Assembly: GCF_018917865.1 (NCBI RefSeq)
Contig: NZ_JAHLPM010000015.1
Span: 23,720 to 87,719, forward strand
Direction: 5' to 3'
From: Tissierella simiarum
GTDB lineage: Bacteria; Bacillota; Clostridia; Tissierellales; Tissierellaceae
DNA length: 64,000 nt
In this document: positions 26,963 through 35,038 of the stretch, one piece after another
How the letters are laid out: every line of letters begins with the position of its first letter
Position numbering within the stretch: position 1 is the first letter of the stretch
Translations under genes and position numbers: made by a program
The notes under the pieces: generated by a model
What the model was told of the DNA's origin: nothing
The model's database searches: none
Seen by the model: only the letters and a program-made list of their open reading frames with translations

Positions 26963-28527
26963 AGTGTATATATGGGGATATAGTTCAGTTGGGAGAATGC
27001 TTGACTGGCAGTCAAGAGGTCAGGGGTTCGAGTCCCCTTATCTCCACCATCTAAATCCACAATTAAATTGACATCTATGGTAGAGTCATATACGATAACT
27101 TTTTTAACAAATCTTTGGATGATGCTTTTCTGTTCTTCTAGAGGTTTGTTTTTTATATCCTTGTATAATTCTAAATATTTTTTAATGGCATCTATATTAG
27201 GAGAATGTATTTCAGATTGGTATTTAGCTTCACTTAAATATATAGTTAAATCTACCTTTCTTTTTTCAAGTTCATCCATTTTTTCTTTCATAGATTCATG
27301 GAACATACCATTTGCAATTGCATTTACTATATTATCAATTTGTTTTTGAACTTCTTTTAATTCCTTTTCAAACCTATCAATATCTGATTTAATTTCAGTG
27401 TTTTGTATTTTGGCATATTCACAGATTTTATTAGCTAGTTGTTCTATAGCCTTTTTAGAAAATATTTTTTGTTCTAATTCATTTATAACCATATCTTCAA
27501 CATAATCTTTCCTTAAAGATCTCATATCGCATTCCTTAGTATTTTTTCTTGTGGAGCATTGGTAAGAAACATAAAGTTTCCTATTTTCTCCTGCACTAAC
27601 TCTATTACCAACCATTGGCTTTTTGCATTTTCCACAATAAATTATTCCACTTAATAAATAAACTTCCTTGGCTTTATTTGCTGCAGGACCCCTTTTGTTT
27701 TTAGCCATCTTTTTTTGCACCCTTCTCCATAATTCTTCATCAATAATCCTAGGCATACCATTATCAATTCTAATTATCTCATCTGGTTTTTTAGATTTAT
27801 GGTGATTTCTCTTGCCGTCTATTTGCTTAATACTTCTATTGTAGATATATACCCCCCTATATTTTTCATTTTTTAATATTTCATATAAACTATTTTTTCT
27901 AAAGACCCCTCCCGTTTTTGTTCTATATCCTAATCTATTTAATTCTTCTATTATACTCCCATAACCAAATCCATCTGCATACATTTGAAAAATAGTTTTT
28001 ACTGTTTTAGATTCCTGTTCATTTATTGCATAAGTTAAGTCATCTAATACATCATACCCTAAAGGTGGTCTACCTCCAGTATGTTTACATTGATACGCAT
28101 TTTCCTTTAGGCCTTTCATAACTTCTAGACCTAAATTCTCCGAAAAATATTCAGCGAAACTTTCAAGAATTCCTTCCATAAGAGAGCCTTCTGGACCATC
28201 TGGAAGGAGTTGTTTCACATATATTATTTTAATACTACACTTTTTTAATATGTGCTTATAAAATGCTGAATCGTATTTATTTCTTGCAAATCTATCAATT
28301 TTATGCAAAAGAAGTATATCAAATTTTCTTAATTTAGCATCTTCTATCATTTGTAAAAAGGCCGCCCTATCATCACTTCTACCAGTAACAGCCTCATCAA
28401 TATATTTTTTAACTATAGTTATGTTATTTTCTTTTGCATATTTATATATATCTCGTAATTGTGCATCTATAGACTCTTCTCTTTGATTGTCTGAGCTATA
28501 TCTTGCATAAGCTACCGCTTTAATCAT
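26959..28527 (-). CDS. large serine recombinase (phage integrase) whose 3' end reads through tRNA-Ala
   Basis: A 522-residue recombinase. Resolvase domain (about 1-150) with catalytic serine in YARYSSDNQ (Ser11); Recombinase domain (about 160-270, GGRPPLGYDV); zinc ribbon with CGKCKKP and a downstream Cys pair (about 298-345); coiled coil (about 380-440). The last roughly 30 residues (GGDKGTRTPDLLTASQAFSQ and on) are simply the antisense translation of the tRNA and flank, so the functional protein probably ends near VDLDG. The stop lies left of the tRNA, in host DNA. It overlaps the ImmA-like gene by four bases. Confidence 0.9.
   Translation of the reverse strand: MIKAVAYARYSSDNQREESIDAQLRDIYKYAKENNITIVKKYIDEAVTGRSDDRAAFLQMIEDAKLRKFDILLLHKIDRFARNKYDSAFYKHILKKCSIKIIYVKQLLPDGPEGSLMEGILESFAEYFSENLGLEVMKGLKENAYQCKHTGGRPPLGYDVLDDLTYAINEQESKTVKTIFQMYADGFGYGSIIEELNRLGYRTKTGGVFRKNSLYEILKNEKYRGVYIYNRSIKQIDGKRNHHKSKKPDEIIRIDNGMPRIIDEELWRRVQKKMAKNKRGPAANKAKEVYLLSGIIYCGKCKKPMVGNRVSAGENRKLYVSYQCSTRKNTKECDMRSLRKDYVEDMVINELEQKIFSKKAIEQLANKICEYAKIQNTEIKSDIDRFEKELKEVQKQIDNIVNAIANGMFHESMKEKMDELEKRKVDLTIYLSEAKYQSEIHSPNIDAIKKYLELYKDIKNKPLEEQKSIIQRFVKKVIVYDSTIDVNLIVDLDGGDKGTRTPDLLTASQAFSQLNYIPIYTL
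26974..27049 (+). tRNA. tRNA-Ala (anticodon GGC), phage attachment site
   Basis: A complete 76-base cloverleaf: acceptor GGGGATA with TATCTCC, D-arm GTTCAGTTGGGAG, anticodon stem CTTGA/TCAAG with loop CTGGCAG giving anticodon GGC, T-arm AGGGG/CCCCT with loop TTCGAGT, and an encoded CCA end. The whole gene lies antisense inside the recombinase reading frame, so it is the left junction of the prophage. Confidence 0.93.
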
Positions 28528-28970
28528 ATAATACTCCTTTCAAACTTTAACTTTACTAGTTCTTCCGAAACCTCTAAATACGAGCTTAGCTGTCTAACTG
28601 TAAATCCTTCAATCGTAGTTAAATCAAGATCATCTGGTATTAATAATTCAGCAGCAAACTTATTAGCTTCAATTTCAAATTTACTTTTAACTTGTAAATG
28701 GTTTTCTGTATAATAGCTTATAGTTAGATCGACATGTAGTATAGCATGTCCCAACTCATGAGCCAATACCATTCTTTCTTCCTGAATACATAAATCATTC
28801 GATAGAAATATAAATTCATTATCAAATATATCTCTAAAAAATTTACCTTTCATTCCTTTGGGCAATTCCTTTTTTATTAGAGTAATATCTAAAAGATCTA
28901 CTAATTCATATACGTCTCTAGTTTTATAGATTTCTATTAAACCTTCTACAATTTGTTTAATTTTAGCCAC
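28524..28970 (-). CDS. ImmA/IrrE-family metallopeptidase
   Basis: A 148-residue protease with zinc motif HELGH (residues 71-75) and the third ligand region FEIEANKFAAELL (Glu101). In ICEBs1 and related elements ImmA cleaves the repressor to start induction. Here it lies between the repressor and recombinase genes on the same strand and probably plays that part for the repressor at 28993. It ends with a four-base overlap into the recombinase. Confidence 0.88.
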   Translation of the reverse strand: MAKIKQIVEGLIEIYKTRDVYELVDLLDITLIKKELPKGMKGKFFRDIFDNEFIFLSNDLCIQEERMVLAHELGHAILHVDLTISYYTENHLQVKSKFEIEANKFAAELLIPDDLDLTTIEGFTVRQLSSYLEVSEELVKLKFERSII

Positions 28971-28992
28971 TATATCACTCCTATGAAAAAAA

Positions 28993-29424
28993 TTATTTTC
29001 TTTTCATTTTTTCAATAGATAACTTCATAGCAAATAACATATCGTTCGCAAGGCCCATAATCTCATCATCAGTCATCTTATCTAAGTCATATCCTCCATA
29101 AGCCATTAAGGCAGGCTGTTCTAAAATAAATTTTAAAGCATCCTCTGGAGTTAAGAATTCTAAAGATTCTATTCTCTTAATTTGTTCAGATAGTTTACCA
29201 TTTTCATTATATTGATCATCCCACTTGTCAGCCATTAATTCATCTATGGTCACATTTAAAACACTTGCTAATTTAGATAGTGTTTCGCTCTTAGGATTTT
29301 TAGCTTTTCCTGTCTCTATTTCAGATATTGTACTTTGGCCGACTCCTGATTTATCTGATAGTTCTTTGATTGTCATTCCGTAACGTTGTCTTAACTCTTT
29401 AATGCTATTTCCTAAACTTGACAT
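28993..29424 (-). CDS. prophage repressor, XRE-type helix-turn-helix (ImmR-like)
   Basis: A 143-residue protein: HTH_3 at the N-terminus (SIKELRQRYGMTIKELSDKS, GVGQSTISEIETGKAKNP; about residues 6-60) and an acidic C-terminal region likely for dimerisation or ImmA recognition. The ATG at 29424 has AAGGAGTT six bases upstream, better than an ATG 18 bases earlier. Its own promoter and paired palindromes lie at 29451-29497, so autoregulation is likely. It faces the Cro-like gene. Confidence 0.88.
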   Translation of the reverse strand: MSSLGNSIKELRQRYGMTIKELSDKSGVGQSTISEIETGKAKNPKSETLSKLASVLNVTIDELMADKWDDQYNENGKLSEQIKRIESLEFLTPEDALKFILEQPALMAYGGYDLDKMTDDEIMGLANDMLFAMKLSIEKMKRK

Positions 29425-29466
29425 TAAAAAACTCCTTCCCATACTAAATGTTCGGTTTACAGAATA

Positions 29467-29495
29467 ATTATAACACTTTATATTCGGTAAAGCAA
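29467..29495 (-). promoter_or_regulatory. repressor promoter (leftward)
   Basis: Read on the minus strand: TTGCTT, 17 bases, consensus TATAAT (plus-strand AAGCAA at 29490-29495 and ATTATA at 29467-29472). One operator covers the -35 box and another lies just downstream of the -10 box. Confidence 0.7.
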
Positions 29496-29579
29496 ATAGA
29501 AATTTTGAGGAAAACTTAGTGTTTTGGAGGAATATCGCAATATTTCTTTAAAATAGTCGGTATAGCGAATATTTGAGCG

Positions 29580-29608
29580 TTGATTGTTCGGATAAACGAA
29601 TATATAAT
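29580..29608 (+). promoter_or_regulatory. early lytic promoter (rightward)
   Basis: TTGATT at 29580-29585, 17 bases, consensus TATAAT at 29603-29608. The spacer contains the fourth operator in full, so repressor binding would directly exclude RNA polymerase. Confidence 0.75.
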
Positions 29609-29646
29609 TAAGTCATAATCGGTCAGCCGAAGAAAGGGGGGTGAAT

Positions 29647-29871
29647 ATGAAAAATAACATAAAAAAATATATACAAGCATTAAAAAAAAATAAAGGGATT
29701 ACTGTAACAGAAATTATTGAAACATCTGGAATTGGAAGGACAAGCTTTTATGAAATTATGAGAGGAAAACAAATACCTAAATTAGATACTGCAATTGCAA
29801 TAGCCAAAGCATTAGATGCAGATGTTAAAGATGTTTTTCCACAATTGAATGGAGGAATTAAAAATGAATGA
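29647..29871 (+). CDS. Cro-like helix-turn-helix protein
   Basis: A 74-residue single XRE helix-turn-helix (KGITVTEIIETSGIGRTSFY, residues about 16-35, recognition helix RTSFYEIMRG). First gene of the rightward early transcript. Its likely target is the same operator array. ATG at 29647 follows a run of G; a GTG at 29641 is possible. It overlaps the next gene by eight bases. Confidence 0.8.
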   Translation: MKNNIKKYIQALKKNKGITVTEIIETSGIGRTSFYEIMRGKQIPKLDTAIAIAKALDADVKDVFPQLNGGIKNE

Positions 29872-30145
29872 AGTTAAACTGATAGAAGAAATTGTGTTAA
29901 AAGAATCTGATTATGGCGATCCAGAGTTAGCGATCTATCTTAAAACACCAGTTATGAATTTTAAGTTTGTCTATAGACAAAGGTTAACAAACGCTCTTGC
30001 GATACACATGTCTAATGAATTTTTAAAAAGTTTGAATACTGGACTTGAAATTAAGTTTGAAAGTTTTAAACAATATAATGCTCTACTTAAATCTATAGCA
30101 AATAAACTAAATGTTCCATATTCATTTCCAATAAGCAGAATTTAA
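29864..30145 (+). CDS. early phage protein, unknown
   Basis: A 93-residue protein, acidic start (NEVKLIEEIVLKESDYG), no recognisable domain. The ATG at 29864 is set by GGAGG eight bases upstream and overlaps the stop of the cro-like gene, implying coupled translation. Confidence 0.6.
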   Translation: MNEVKLIEEIVLKESDYGDPELAIYLKTPVMNFKFVYRQRLTNALAIHMSNEFLKSLNTGLEIKFESFKQYNALLKSIANKLNVPYSFPISRI

Positions 30146-30160
30146 GGGAGGTGCAGCAAT

Positions 30161-30328
30161 ATGGAAGTAGCTTTAGTAACAGTTACAATAGATAGAAATA
30201 CTGGAAAAACAATTAATAAGGAGGTTAAAGAAGTATTTGAGGTTGATGAAGACGAATTTTATAGACCATTAATAAAAGTATTAGGTGATGATTTTATAAG
30301 ACGTTGGAAAGGAGGCGAATTAGGTTGA
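30161..30328 (+). CDS. small early phage protein (55 residues), unknown
   Basis: ATG with GGGAGGTG nine bases upstream opens a 55-codon frame, MEVALVTVTIDRNTGKTINK and on, ending RRWKGGELG. It looks like a short beta-hairpin plus helix. Not recognised. Its stop overlaps the TTG start of the next gene. Confidence 0.55.
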   Translation: MEVALVTVTIDRNTGKTINKEVKEVFEVDEDEFYRPLIKVLGDDFIRRWKGGELG

Positions 30329-30477
30329 AACTTATAGCAGGTTTTGTAGGTAAGAATAAAGACTTTGAGATAATTGAAATTCAGCAAAAAGTAAGACAAG
30401 CTCAACAAAATTTTAATTATGCAGATAAAGAGACTATAGATGTAACAGCAAAAGAAAATCTTGATATTAGAAGATAG
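30325..30477 (+). CDS. small early phage protein (50 residues), unknown
   Basis: A TTG start overlapping the previous stop, with GGAGG nine bases upstream. The product begins MKLIAGFVGKNKDFEIIEI; mostly helical, no motif known. Confidence 0.5.
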   Translation: MKLIAGFVGKNKDFEIIEIQQKVRQAQQNFNYADKETIDVTAKENLDIRR

Positions 30478-30486
30478 GAGGATTAG

Positions 30487-30783
30487 ATGATGAAAACTTA
30501 TAAAATAGGACAAGTCATTGAGATTGAAGGATTGAAATACATGATAGTTCGTGAAGGTGGAAGAGAATATAGCGTAGTTGCAAGCCTTTTAAATGGTGAA
30601 AATCTAATTTTATTAGAAGGTAAGATTCATGGAGTTGATTATGATTCTTTAGCAGAAACAATTATAAATTTATTTGATCCATATGTTGATATTTACGATG
30701 AAGATTTTTGGATTGAAATAGAAGGTTCATTATTGAGCTGGCTATATGAATTTAGGTTTAAAGATAATAGAAAGGAGGGTTAA
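30487..30783 (+). CDS. early phage protein, unknown (98 residues)
   Basis: Acidic protein starting KTYKIGQVIEIEGLKYMIVR, a beta-rich start like small barrel folds, with an Asp/Glu-rich second half. AGGAGG upstream. No family recognised; the charge pattern would suit a DNA mimic, which is only a guess. Confidence 0.55.
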   Translation: MMKTYKIGQVIEIEGLKYMIVREGGREYSVVASLLNGENLILLEGKIHGVDYDSLAETIINLFDPYVDIYDEDFWIEIEGSLLSWLYEFRFKDNRKEG

Positions 30784-30786
30784 ATA

Positions 30787-30984
30787 ATGACTTATAGAGA
30801 AGGAATAGAATTGTTAATCGCAAGGTATGAAAAGTTTTTAGAAGAAGATAGGCAAAAACAAACAGAATATGAGGAAGAAGATAATTCAGTATTAGCCGCT
30901 TACGTAACTGGAAGAGCAGACACCTTAGAACCTGTCATAAAAAACTTAAAAGAATTGATAGAAGGTGTTAATGATGAAATTTGA
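30787..30984 (+). CDS. small acidic helical phage protein (65 residues)
   Basis: Predominantly charged helix (LLIARYEKFLEEDRQKQTEY), no domain recognised. It begins three bases after the previous stop behind GGAGGGT and overlaps the next gene. Confidence 0.5.
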   Translation: MTYREGIELLIARYEKFLEEDRQKQTEYEEEDNSVLAAYVTGRADTLEPVIKNLKELIEGVNDEI

Positions 30985-31318
30985 TCTTAATGTATTTGAT
31001 AAGGTTGAGGATACTATAGCTTTTGAAATCTTATTAAAATTTTTTAGTGAAATATCAATCGAAGTCAGTAGACTCATGAATTTAACTCTAGAATCAGGAT
31101 TACAAGAAATCTATGAGGAATGTCGAAAAGCAATAGATAAAAAAGTAACAATAAAAAATAAATTAATTGAGTTATACAGAAAGGAGAAGCAGATGCCTAA
31201 GAAGGTGGTAATATCTCAAATGCAGTCAGTATGCCCTAATTGTAGGGAAAAATTGTTAAGGCATTATAACTATTGTACTGAGTGCGGTCAGGCAATAGAT
31301 TGGAAGGTGTCAGAGTGA
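30974..31318 (+). CDS. phage protein with C-terminal zinc ribbon
   Basis: A 114-residue protein. The first 75 residues are helical; the end carries a four-cysteine zinc ribbon CPNCREKLLRHYNYCTECGQ (about residues 89-108). ATG at 30974 or 30971 within the end of the previous gene. Small phage zinc ribbons often bind nucleic acid or host proteins; no specific role can be read. Confidence 0.6.
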   Translation: MKFDLNVFDKVEDTIAFEILLKFFSEISIEVSRLMNLTLESGLQEIYEECRKAIDKKVTIKNKLIELYRKEKQMPKKVVISQMQSVCPNCREKLLRHYNYCTECGQAIDWKVSE

Positions 31319-31395
31319 CCAGAAAACAATTAAAAGACTTAATTAAAGGACAAGCATTAAAGAAGTTCATAGTTAAAAGCATTTTATTTTATTAA
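31315..31395 (+). CDS. possible 26-residue phage peptide
   Basis: GTG overlapping the previous stop, with GGAAGG upstream. The frame gives a basic peptide MTRKQLKDLIKGQALKKFIV and six more residues. Too short to be sure. Confidence 0.3.
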   Translation: MTRKQLKDLIKGQALKKFIVKSILFY

Positions 31396-31413
31396 AGAAA
31401 GGAGGTGCGTAAT

Positions 31414-31695
31414 ATGTCACAAGTTGAATCTATACTGGACCTTAGATATAACTTAGCAGCTTTAGCTATAGCTATATGTTCAGAAGAGTTTATGTTACCT
31501 GATGAAGCCTTATCTATCATAGAAGAAAAGAAGTTTATTTTAGGAAATGAAGATCTAGAAGATATGTTAAGACTGAGAGATCAAGGGGTTACTTATAGAG
31601 AATTAGCTGAAATATATAATTCAACAGATTCAAACATACATCATAGGCTTAAAAGGTATACAAAGAAAAGAACCTATAGCCGGCAAGCAAAATAG
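31414..31695 (+). CDS. phage helix-turn-helix protein
   Basis: A 93-residue protein. Its C-terminal half reads LRDQGVTYRELAEIYNSTDS followed by NIHHRLKRYTKKR, a helix-turn-helix of the sigma-region-4 type. AGGAGGTG precedes the ATG at 31414. Likely an early regulator; target unknown. Confidence 0.6.
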   Translation: MSQVESILDLRYNLAALAIAICSEEFMLPDEALSIIEEKKFILGNEDLEDMLRLRDQGVTYRELAEIYNSTDSNIHHRLKRYTKKRTYSRQAK

Positions 31696-31747
31696 GTTCA
31701 CAGAAAAATACTTTTACTAATTATATCACATTAGGAGGCAGATTGAA

Positions 31748-31933
31748 ATGGCAAATACAAGAGAAGAATTATTAATTCTATTAAGAGATATGGAGATTTT
31801 AGAAAATAAAGTTAGAGAAGGAAAAAAAGCAGAAAGTGAATTAAGTAATCTAGAAAATAAATATGAAGAAATCATTAGAATTGAAAAAGAAAAAATAGAC
31901 AAATACTATGCACCAGATTGCGAGTTAAAATAA
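31748..31933 (+). CDS. small coiled-coil phage protein (61 residues)
   Basis: Continuous charged heptad pattern (LILLRDMEILENKVREGKKA and on). AGGAGGC before the ATG. Function unknown; the next gene starts on its last base. Confidence 0.5.
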   Translation: MANTREELLILLRDMEILENKVREGKKAESELSNLENKYEEIIRIEKEKIDKYYAPDCELK

Positions 31934-32070
31934 TGAAATGTCCTAAGTGCAATAGAGATATAGGCATAAAGAAAAATCAAACTGTAGATTGTAGGTGTGG
32001 AGCTAAACTTTTAGCTACATTAATAAAAGGAAATTTAGAGATATTTGATTTGAGAAAGGATGATAAATAG
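31933..32070 (+). CDS. 45-residue zinc-ribbon phage protein
   Basis: MKCPKCNRDIGIKKNQTVDC then RCG: two CxxC/CxC knuckles of a zinc ribbon, followed by a short strand-rich tail. The ATG overlaps the previous stop and its own stop abuts the gam start, so it is in the translated operon. Confidence 0.6.
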   Translation: MKCPKCNRDIGIKKNQTVDCRCGAKLLATLIKGNLEIFDLRKDDK

Positions 32071-32595
32071 ATGGAAAATAACTTATTAATAGAGGAAGCA
32101 TGGAAAATAAAAAATGATGATGATGCAGAATGGCTAATCGAAGAGGTTAATAAGGATTTAGTAGAAAAGGCTAGATATAAATTAGCTTTAGAAAACAAAA
32201 TCAAGAATTTACAGGACAAGCTTAGAAAAGTAGAAGATGAAGAAAGAACGGCTATAGAGAAACGAAACTCTTATTTAATAGAATACTTTGAAACTATTGA
32301 TGAGAAGTTCAAGAAGAAAACTAAAACTCAAGAAAAGTATAGATTACCTTCAGGAGAGATAGTTAAGAAATATCCTGGTCCTGAATTCAAAAGAGATATA
32401 GATAAATTATTAGGTTGGATTGAAAATAATAAACTTAATGACTATGTAGAGGTAAAAAAATCTCCTAAATGGAGTGAGCTGAAGAAACAAACAAAAGTTG
32501 TTAATGGGCAAGTAATATTTAGTGATACTGGGGAAATAGTTGAAGGTGTTGAAGTAATAGAAAGATCGCCAGTATTGGAATTTAAGGAGGTATAA
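32071..32595 (+). CDS. gam: host-nuclease inhibitor, Gam family
   Basis: A 174-residue protein of the Mu-Gam-like family. Long N-terminal coiled coil with the DAEWLIEEVNK segment, then the hallmark KKKTKTQEKYRLPSGEIVKK (about residues 80-99), PGPEFKRD and the ending FSDTGEIVEGVEVIERSP. Gam binds linear DNA ends and blocks host exonucleases, protecting replicating phage DNA. It heads the recombination cluster. Confidence 0.85.
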   Translation: MENNLLIEEAWKIKNDDDAEWLIEEVNKDLVEKARYKLALENKIKNLQDKLRKVEDEERTAIEKRNSYLIEYFETIDEKFKKKTKTQEKYRLPSGEIVKKYPGPEFKRDIDKLLGWIENNKLNDYVEVKKSPKWSELKKQTKVVNGQVIFSDTGEIVEGVEVIERSPVLEFKEV

Positions 32596-32597
32596 CA

Positions 32598-32999
32598 ATG
32601 ATTAAGATAGATGAAAAAGTTGATTTATCAAGAAAAGCATTAGAAATAGATATCGAAAGTCCAATATTTAATAGTATGATACATGACTTAAATTTAGAAA
32701 TTAAAAGAGCTATAGAAAAAGTATATGATAAAGAATTTGAAGTTGGGGAAATATCTTTAAAACTAAAACTATCAATAAAAGATGATTACAAAGAATATCC
32801 AAAAGAAAATGAGTTTGGGGAACTAATTAATGAAACTTATAAATATAGAAAACCTTATTTTGAACACCAGGTATCAACGACTTTGAAGAAACAATATAAG
32901 CAAGAGGGAGTATATACAGAAGAGAAAGAAGTCAAATTTGAAGATGGCCAATATATAGTAGCACCAATAATGGATCCACAGATTAGCTTATTTGATTAG
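32598..32999 (+). CDS. phage protein of recombination cluster, unknown
   Basis: A 133-residue acidic protein, between Gam and the Sak4-like ATPase, AAGGAGG before the ATG. Contains DLNLEIKRAIEKVYDKEFEV and ends DPQISLFD; the C-terminal hydrophobic-acidic tail resembles SSB-type or clamp-binding tails (LFD), an inference only. Conserved position suggests a role in replication or annealing. Confidence 0.55.
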   Translation: MIKIDEKVDLSRKALEIDIESPIFNSMIHDLNLEIKRAIEKVYDKEFEVGEISLKLKLSIKDDYKEYPKENEFGELINETYKYRKPYFEHQVSTTLKKQYKQEGVYTEEKEVKFEDGQYIVAPIMDPQISLFD

Positions 33000-33010
33000 G
33001 AGGTATAAAT

Positions 33011-33730
33011 ATGGTTTTACAAATTAAGAAAGCTACAGATATTAAAGCGACTAAAGGAACTTATCTTATATATGGTCCTCCGGGAATGGGTAAGACTTCA
33101 AGCTTAAAATATCTTCCAGGGAAAACTCTAGTTCTTGATGTAGATAGGACAAGTAAGGTTCTTAAAGGTGAAAAAAACATAGATATAGCAGAAGTAGATA
33201 ATATAAATACCTGGGAACATTGGGAGAGACTTATAGTAGATTTATTTGAAAATTACAAAGGAAAATATAATAACATTGCCGTTGATAATATATCAGAATT
33301 AGAAAGGTGTTTACTGTCAGACTTGGGGAGCAAGGGAAAAAACATGGGAGTTCCTAGCCAAGGCAATTACCAACAAATGCAGTTTAGATTAGTGAATTCG
33401 CTTAGATATATGAAAAATTTAGATGCAAATATCATTATGACAGCATGGGAATTCACAGATTTATATACTACGGCAGATGGACAACAGTTTAATAGATCAT
33501 ATCCTCAATTAAATGGAAAAATATTAAACAATGTGTCTGGACTATGTGACATGGTTGGAAAACTAGCAATAAATAAAGATGGTGAAAGAGGTTTTATATT
33601 AGCTCCTACAAATAGTTATTTTGCTAAAAACCAATTAGATGATAGAAAGCATTGTCTACAGTCAGAGTTAATTTTAGAAGGTGATGCAGTTGAAACAACT
33701 AAGACAGTATCAGTTACAACTAATAAATAA
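33011..33730 (+). CDS. phage nucleotide-binding ATPase, Sak4/RecA-like (AAA_24)
   Basis: A 239-residue ATPase with Walker A YGPPGMGKTS (residues 21-30), a strand TLVLDVDRTSK, and a Walker B region NNIAVDNISELE. Phage proteins of this kind (Sak4) promote single-strand annealing with a phage SSB. It lies with Gam, a DEAD helicase and DUF669, the usual set. It overlaps the helicase gene by about 45 bases. Confidence 0.8.
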   Translation: MVLQIKKATDIKATKGTYLIYGPPGMGKTSSLKYLPGKTLVLDVDRTSKVLKGEKNIDIAEVDNINTWEHWERLIVDLFENYKGKYNNIAVDNISELERCLLSDLGSKGKNMGVPSQGNYQQMQFRLVNSLRYMKNLDANIIMTAWEFTDLYTTADGQQFNRSYPQLNGKILNNVSGLCDMVGKLAINKDGERGFILAPTNSYFAKNQLDDRKHCLQSELILEGDAVETTKTVSVTTNK

Positions 33731-35018
33731 TGTAAGACAAGCCTACTTGCAGGGATATAAAAGTCCCTGCATAGTAAGCCCTTGTGGATCAGGTAAATCT
33801 GTTATGATTAGTGAAATTGCTAAGAAAGCAACATTTAAAAAGAATAGAGTATTATTCTTAGTCCATAGAAAGGAACTTAAAGAACAAATAGCAGATACAT
33901 TCAGTTGGTGGGGAGTAGATATGGATTATGTAGAGGTAGGCATGGTCCAGACAGTAGTTAGAAGATTAGAAAAAACTATCAAACCAAACCTTATCATAAC
34001 TGATGAGAACCATCACTCATTAGCAAGTAGCTATAGGAAGATTTACGATTACTTTCCTAATGCTAGACTAGTAGGCTTTACAGCAACACCTATAAGGCTA
34101 AATGGTGGCGGATTAGGAGATGTAAATGACAAGCTGATTATTGGTCCTACAGTTGCAGAATTAATTGAGTGGGGAAACTTAGCACCATTTAAATATTACG
34201 CTCCAGAGATAGTTGATACTTCTAAATTAAAAATTAGAAGGGGAGAGTATGTTAGTTCTGATATAGAGGATCTATTTCAAAACAAAGCTATTTGGGGTGA
34301 TGTAGTTAAACACTATAAAAAACTATCAGATGGTAAACAAGCAATATGCTACTGTTCCAGTATTAAACAATCAAAGAGAATGGCGAAGGAATTTAATGAT
34401 AATGGAATAGCGGCCAAACATATTGATGGAGAAACTCCAAAGGCTGAAAGAGAAGCAGCAATAGAATATTTTAGACAAGGTAAGATTATGGTTCTTTGTA
34501 ATGTGGATCTAATTTCAGAGGGGTTTGACGTACCAGATTGTAATACTGCAATACTTCTCAGACCTACACAGTCCCTCTCTCTATACATTCAGCAGGCAAT
34601 GCGACCTATGCGACCTAAAGAGGGAAAGACAGCTATAATAATTGACCATGTAGGCAATGTAGGTAGATTTGGAACCCCTGATATGGATAGAGAGTGGAGT
34701 TTGGAACCAAAGAAAGGATCTAATACTACAGTACAGGAAGAAAATCCAGTAAAGCAATGCATGGAATGTTTCTATACAGTATTAAGGACTACAACCATAT
34801 GCCCTGAATGTGGCTATGAGTTTGGAAGAGAGGAAAAAGAAGTAGAGGAAATTGAATCAGAATTAGTTGAAGTAGGAAGTTTTGAAGGTTTCACAACTGA
34901 TTATAGAGAGCCGGAGGATTGTAAAAGTATGGGAGAACTATATCAGTTGGCCAAGAACAAAGGATATAAACCAGGATGGGCCTATTATCAAGGAAAACTG
35001 ATGGGATTTATTAAATAA
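33684..35018 (+). CDS. phage DEAD/DEAH-box helicase (SF2)
   Basis: About 444 residues. RQYQLQLINNV Q-like motif, Walker A CGSGKSV, DENHH in place of DEAD, GFTATP, and C-terminal motifs LISEGFDVP and QQAMRPMR; a zinc knuckle CMECFYTVLRTTTICPECGY lies near residue 365. Resembles UvsW/RecG-type phage helicases that remodel replication forks. Starts at 33681, 33684 or TTG 33690 are all possible, inside the previous gene. Confidence 0.88.
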   Translation: MQLKQLRQYQLQLINNVRQAYLQGYKSPCIVSPCGSGKSVMISEIAKKATFKKNRVLFLVHRKELKEQIADTFSWWGVDMDYVEVGMVQTVVRRLEKTIKPNLIITDENHHSLASSYRKIYDYFPNARLVGFTATPIRLNGGGLGDVNDKLIIGPTVAELIEWGNLAPFKYYAPEIVDTSKLKIRRGEYVSSDIEDLFQNKAIWGDVVKHYKKLSDGKQAICYCSSIKQSKRMAKEFNDNGIAAKHIDGETPKAEREAAIEYFRQGKIMVLCNVDLISEGFDVPDCNTAILLRPTQSLSLYIQQAMRPMRPKEGKTAIIIDHVGNVGRFGTPDMDREWSLEPKKGSNTTVQEENPVKQCMECFYTVLRTTTICPECGYEFGREEKEVEEIESELVEVGSFEGFTTDYREPEDCKSMGELYQLAKNKGYKPGWAYYQGKLMGFIK

Positions 35019-35038
35019 ATTTTAAGGAGGAATAATAA

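Larger units (their letters stand above)
29451..29632. promoter_or_regulatory. five-site operator array of the lysis/lysogeny switch
   Basis: Five 15-base near-palindromes of the form TTCGG-N5-CGAAT: 29451-29465, 29483-29497, 29556-29570, 29587-29601 and 29618-29632. Centre-to-centre distances are 32, 73, 31 and 31 bases, about three helical turns within each group. They lie between divergent repressor and Cro-like genes and overlap both promoters. The best copy is TTCGGATAAACGAAT. Confidence 0.75.
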
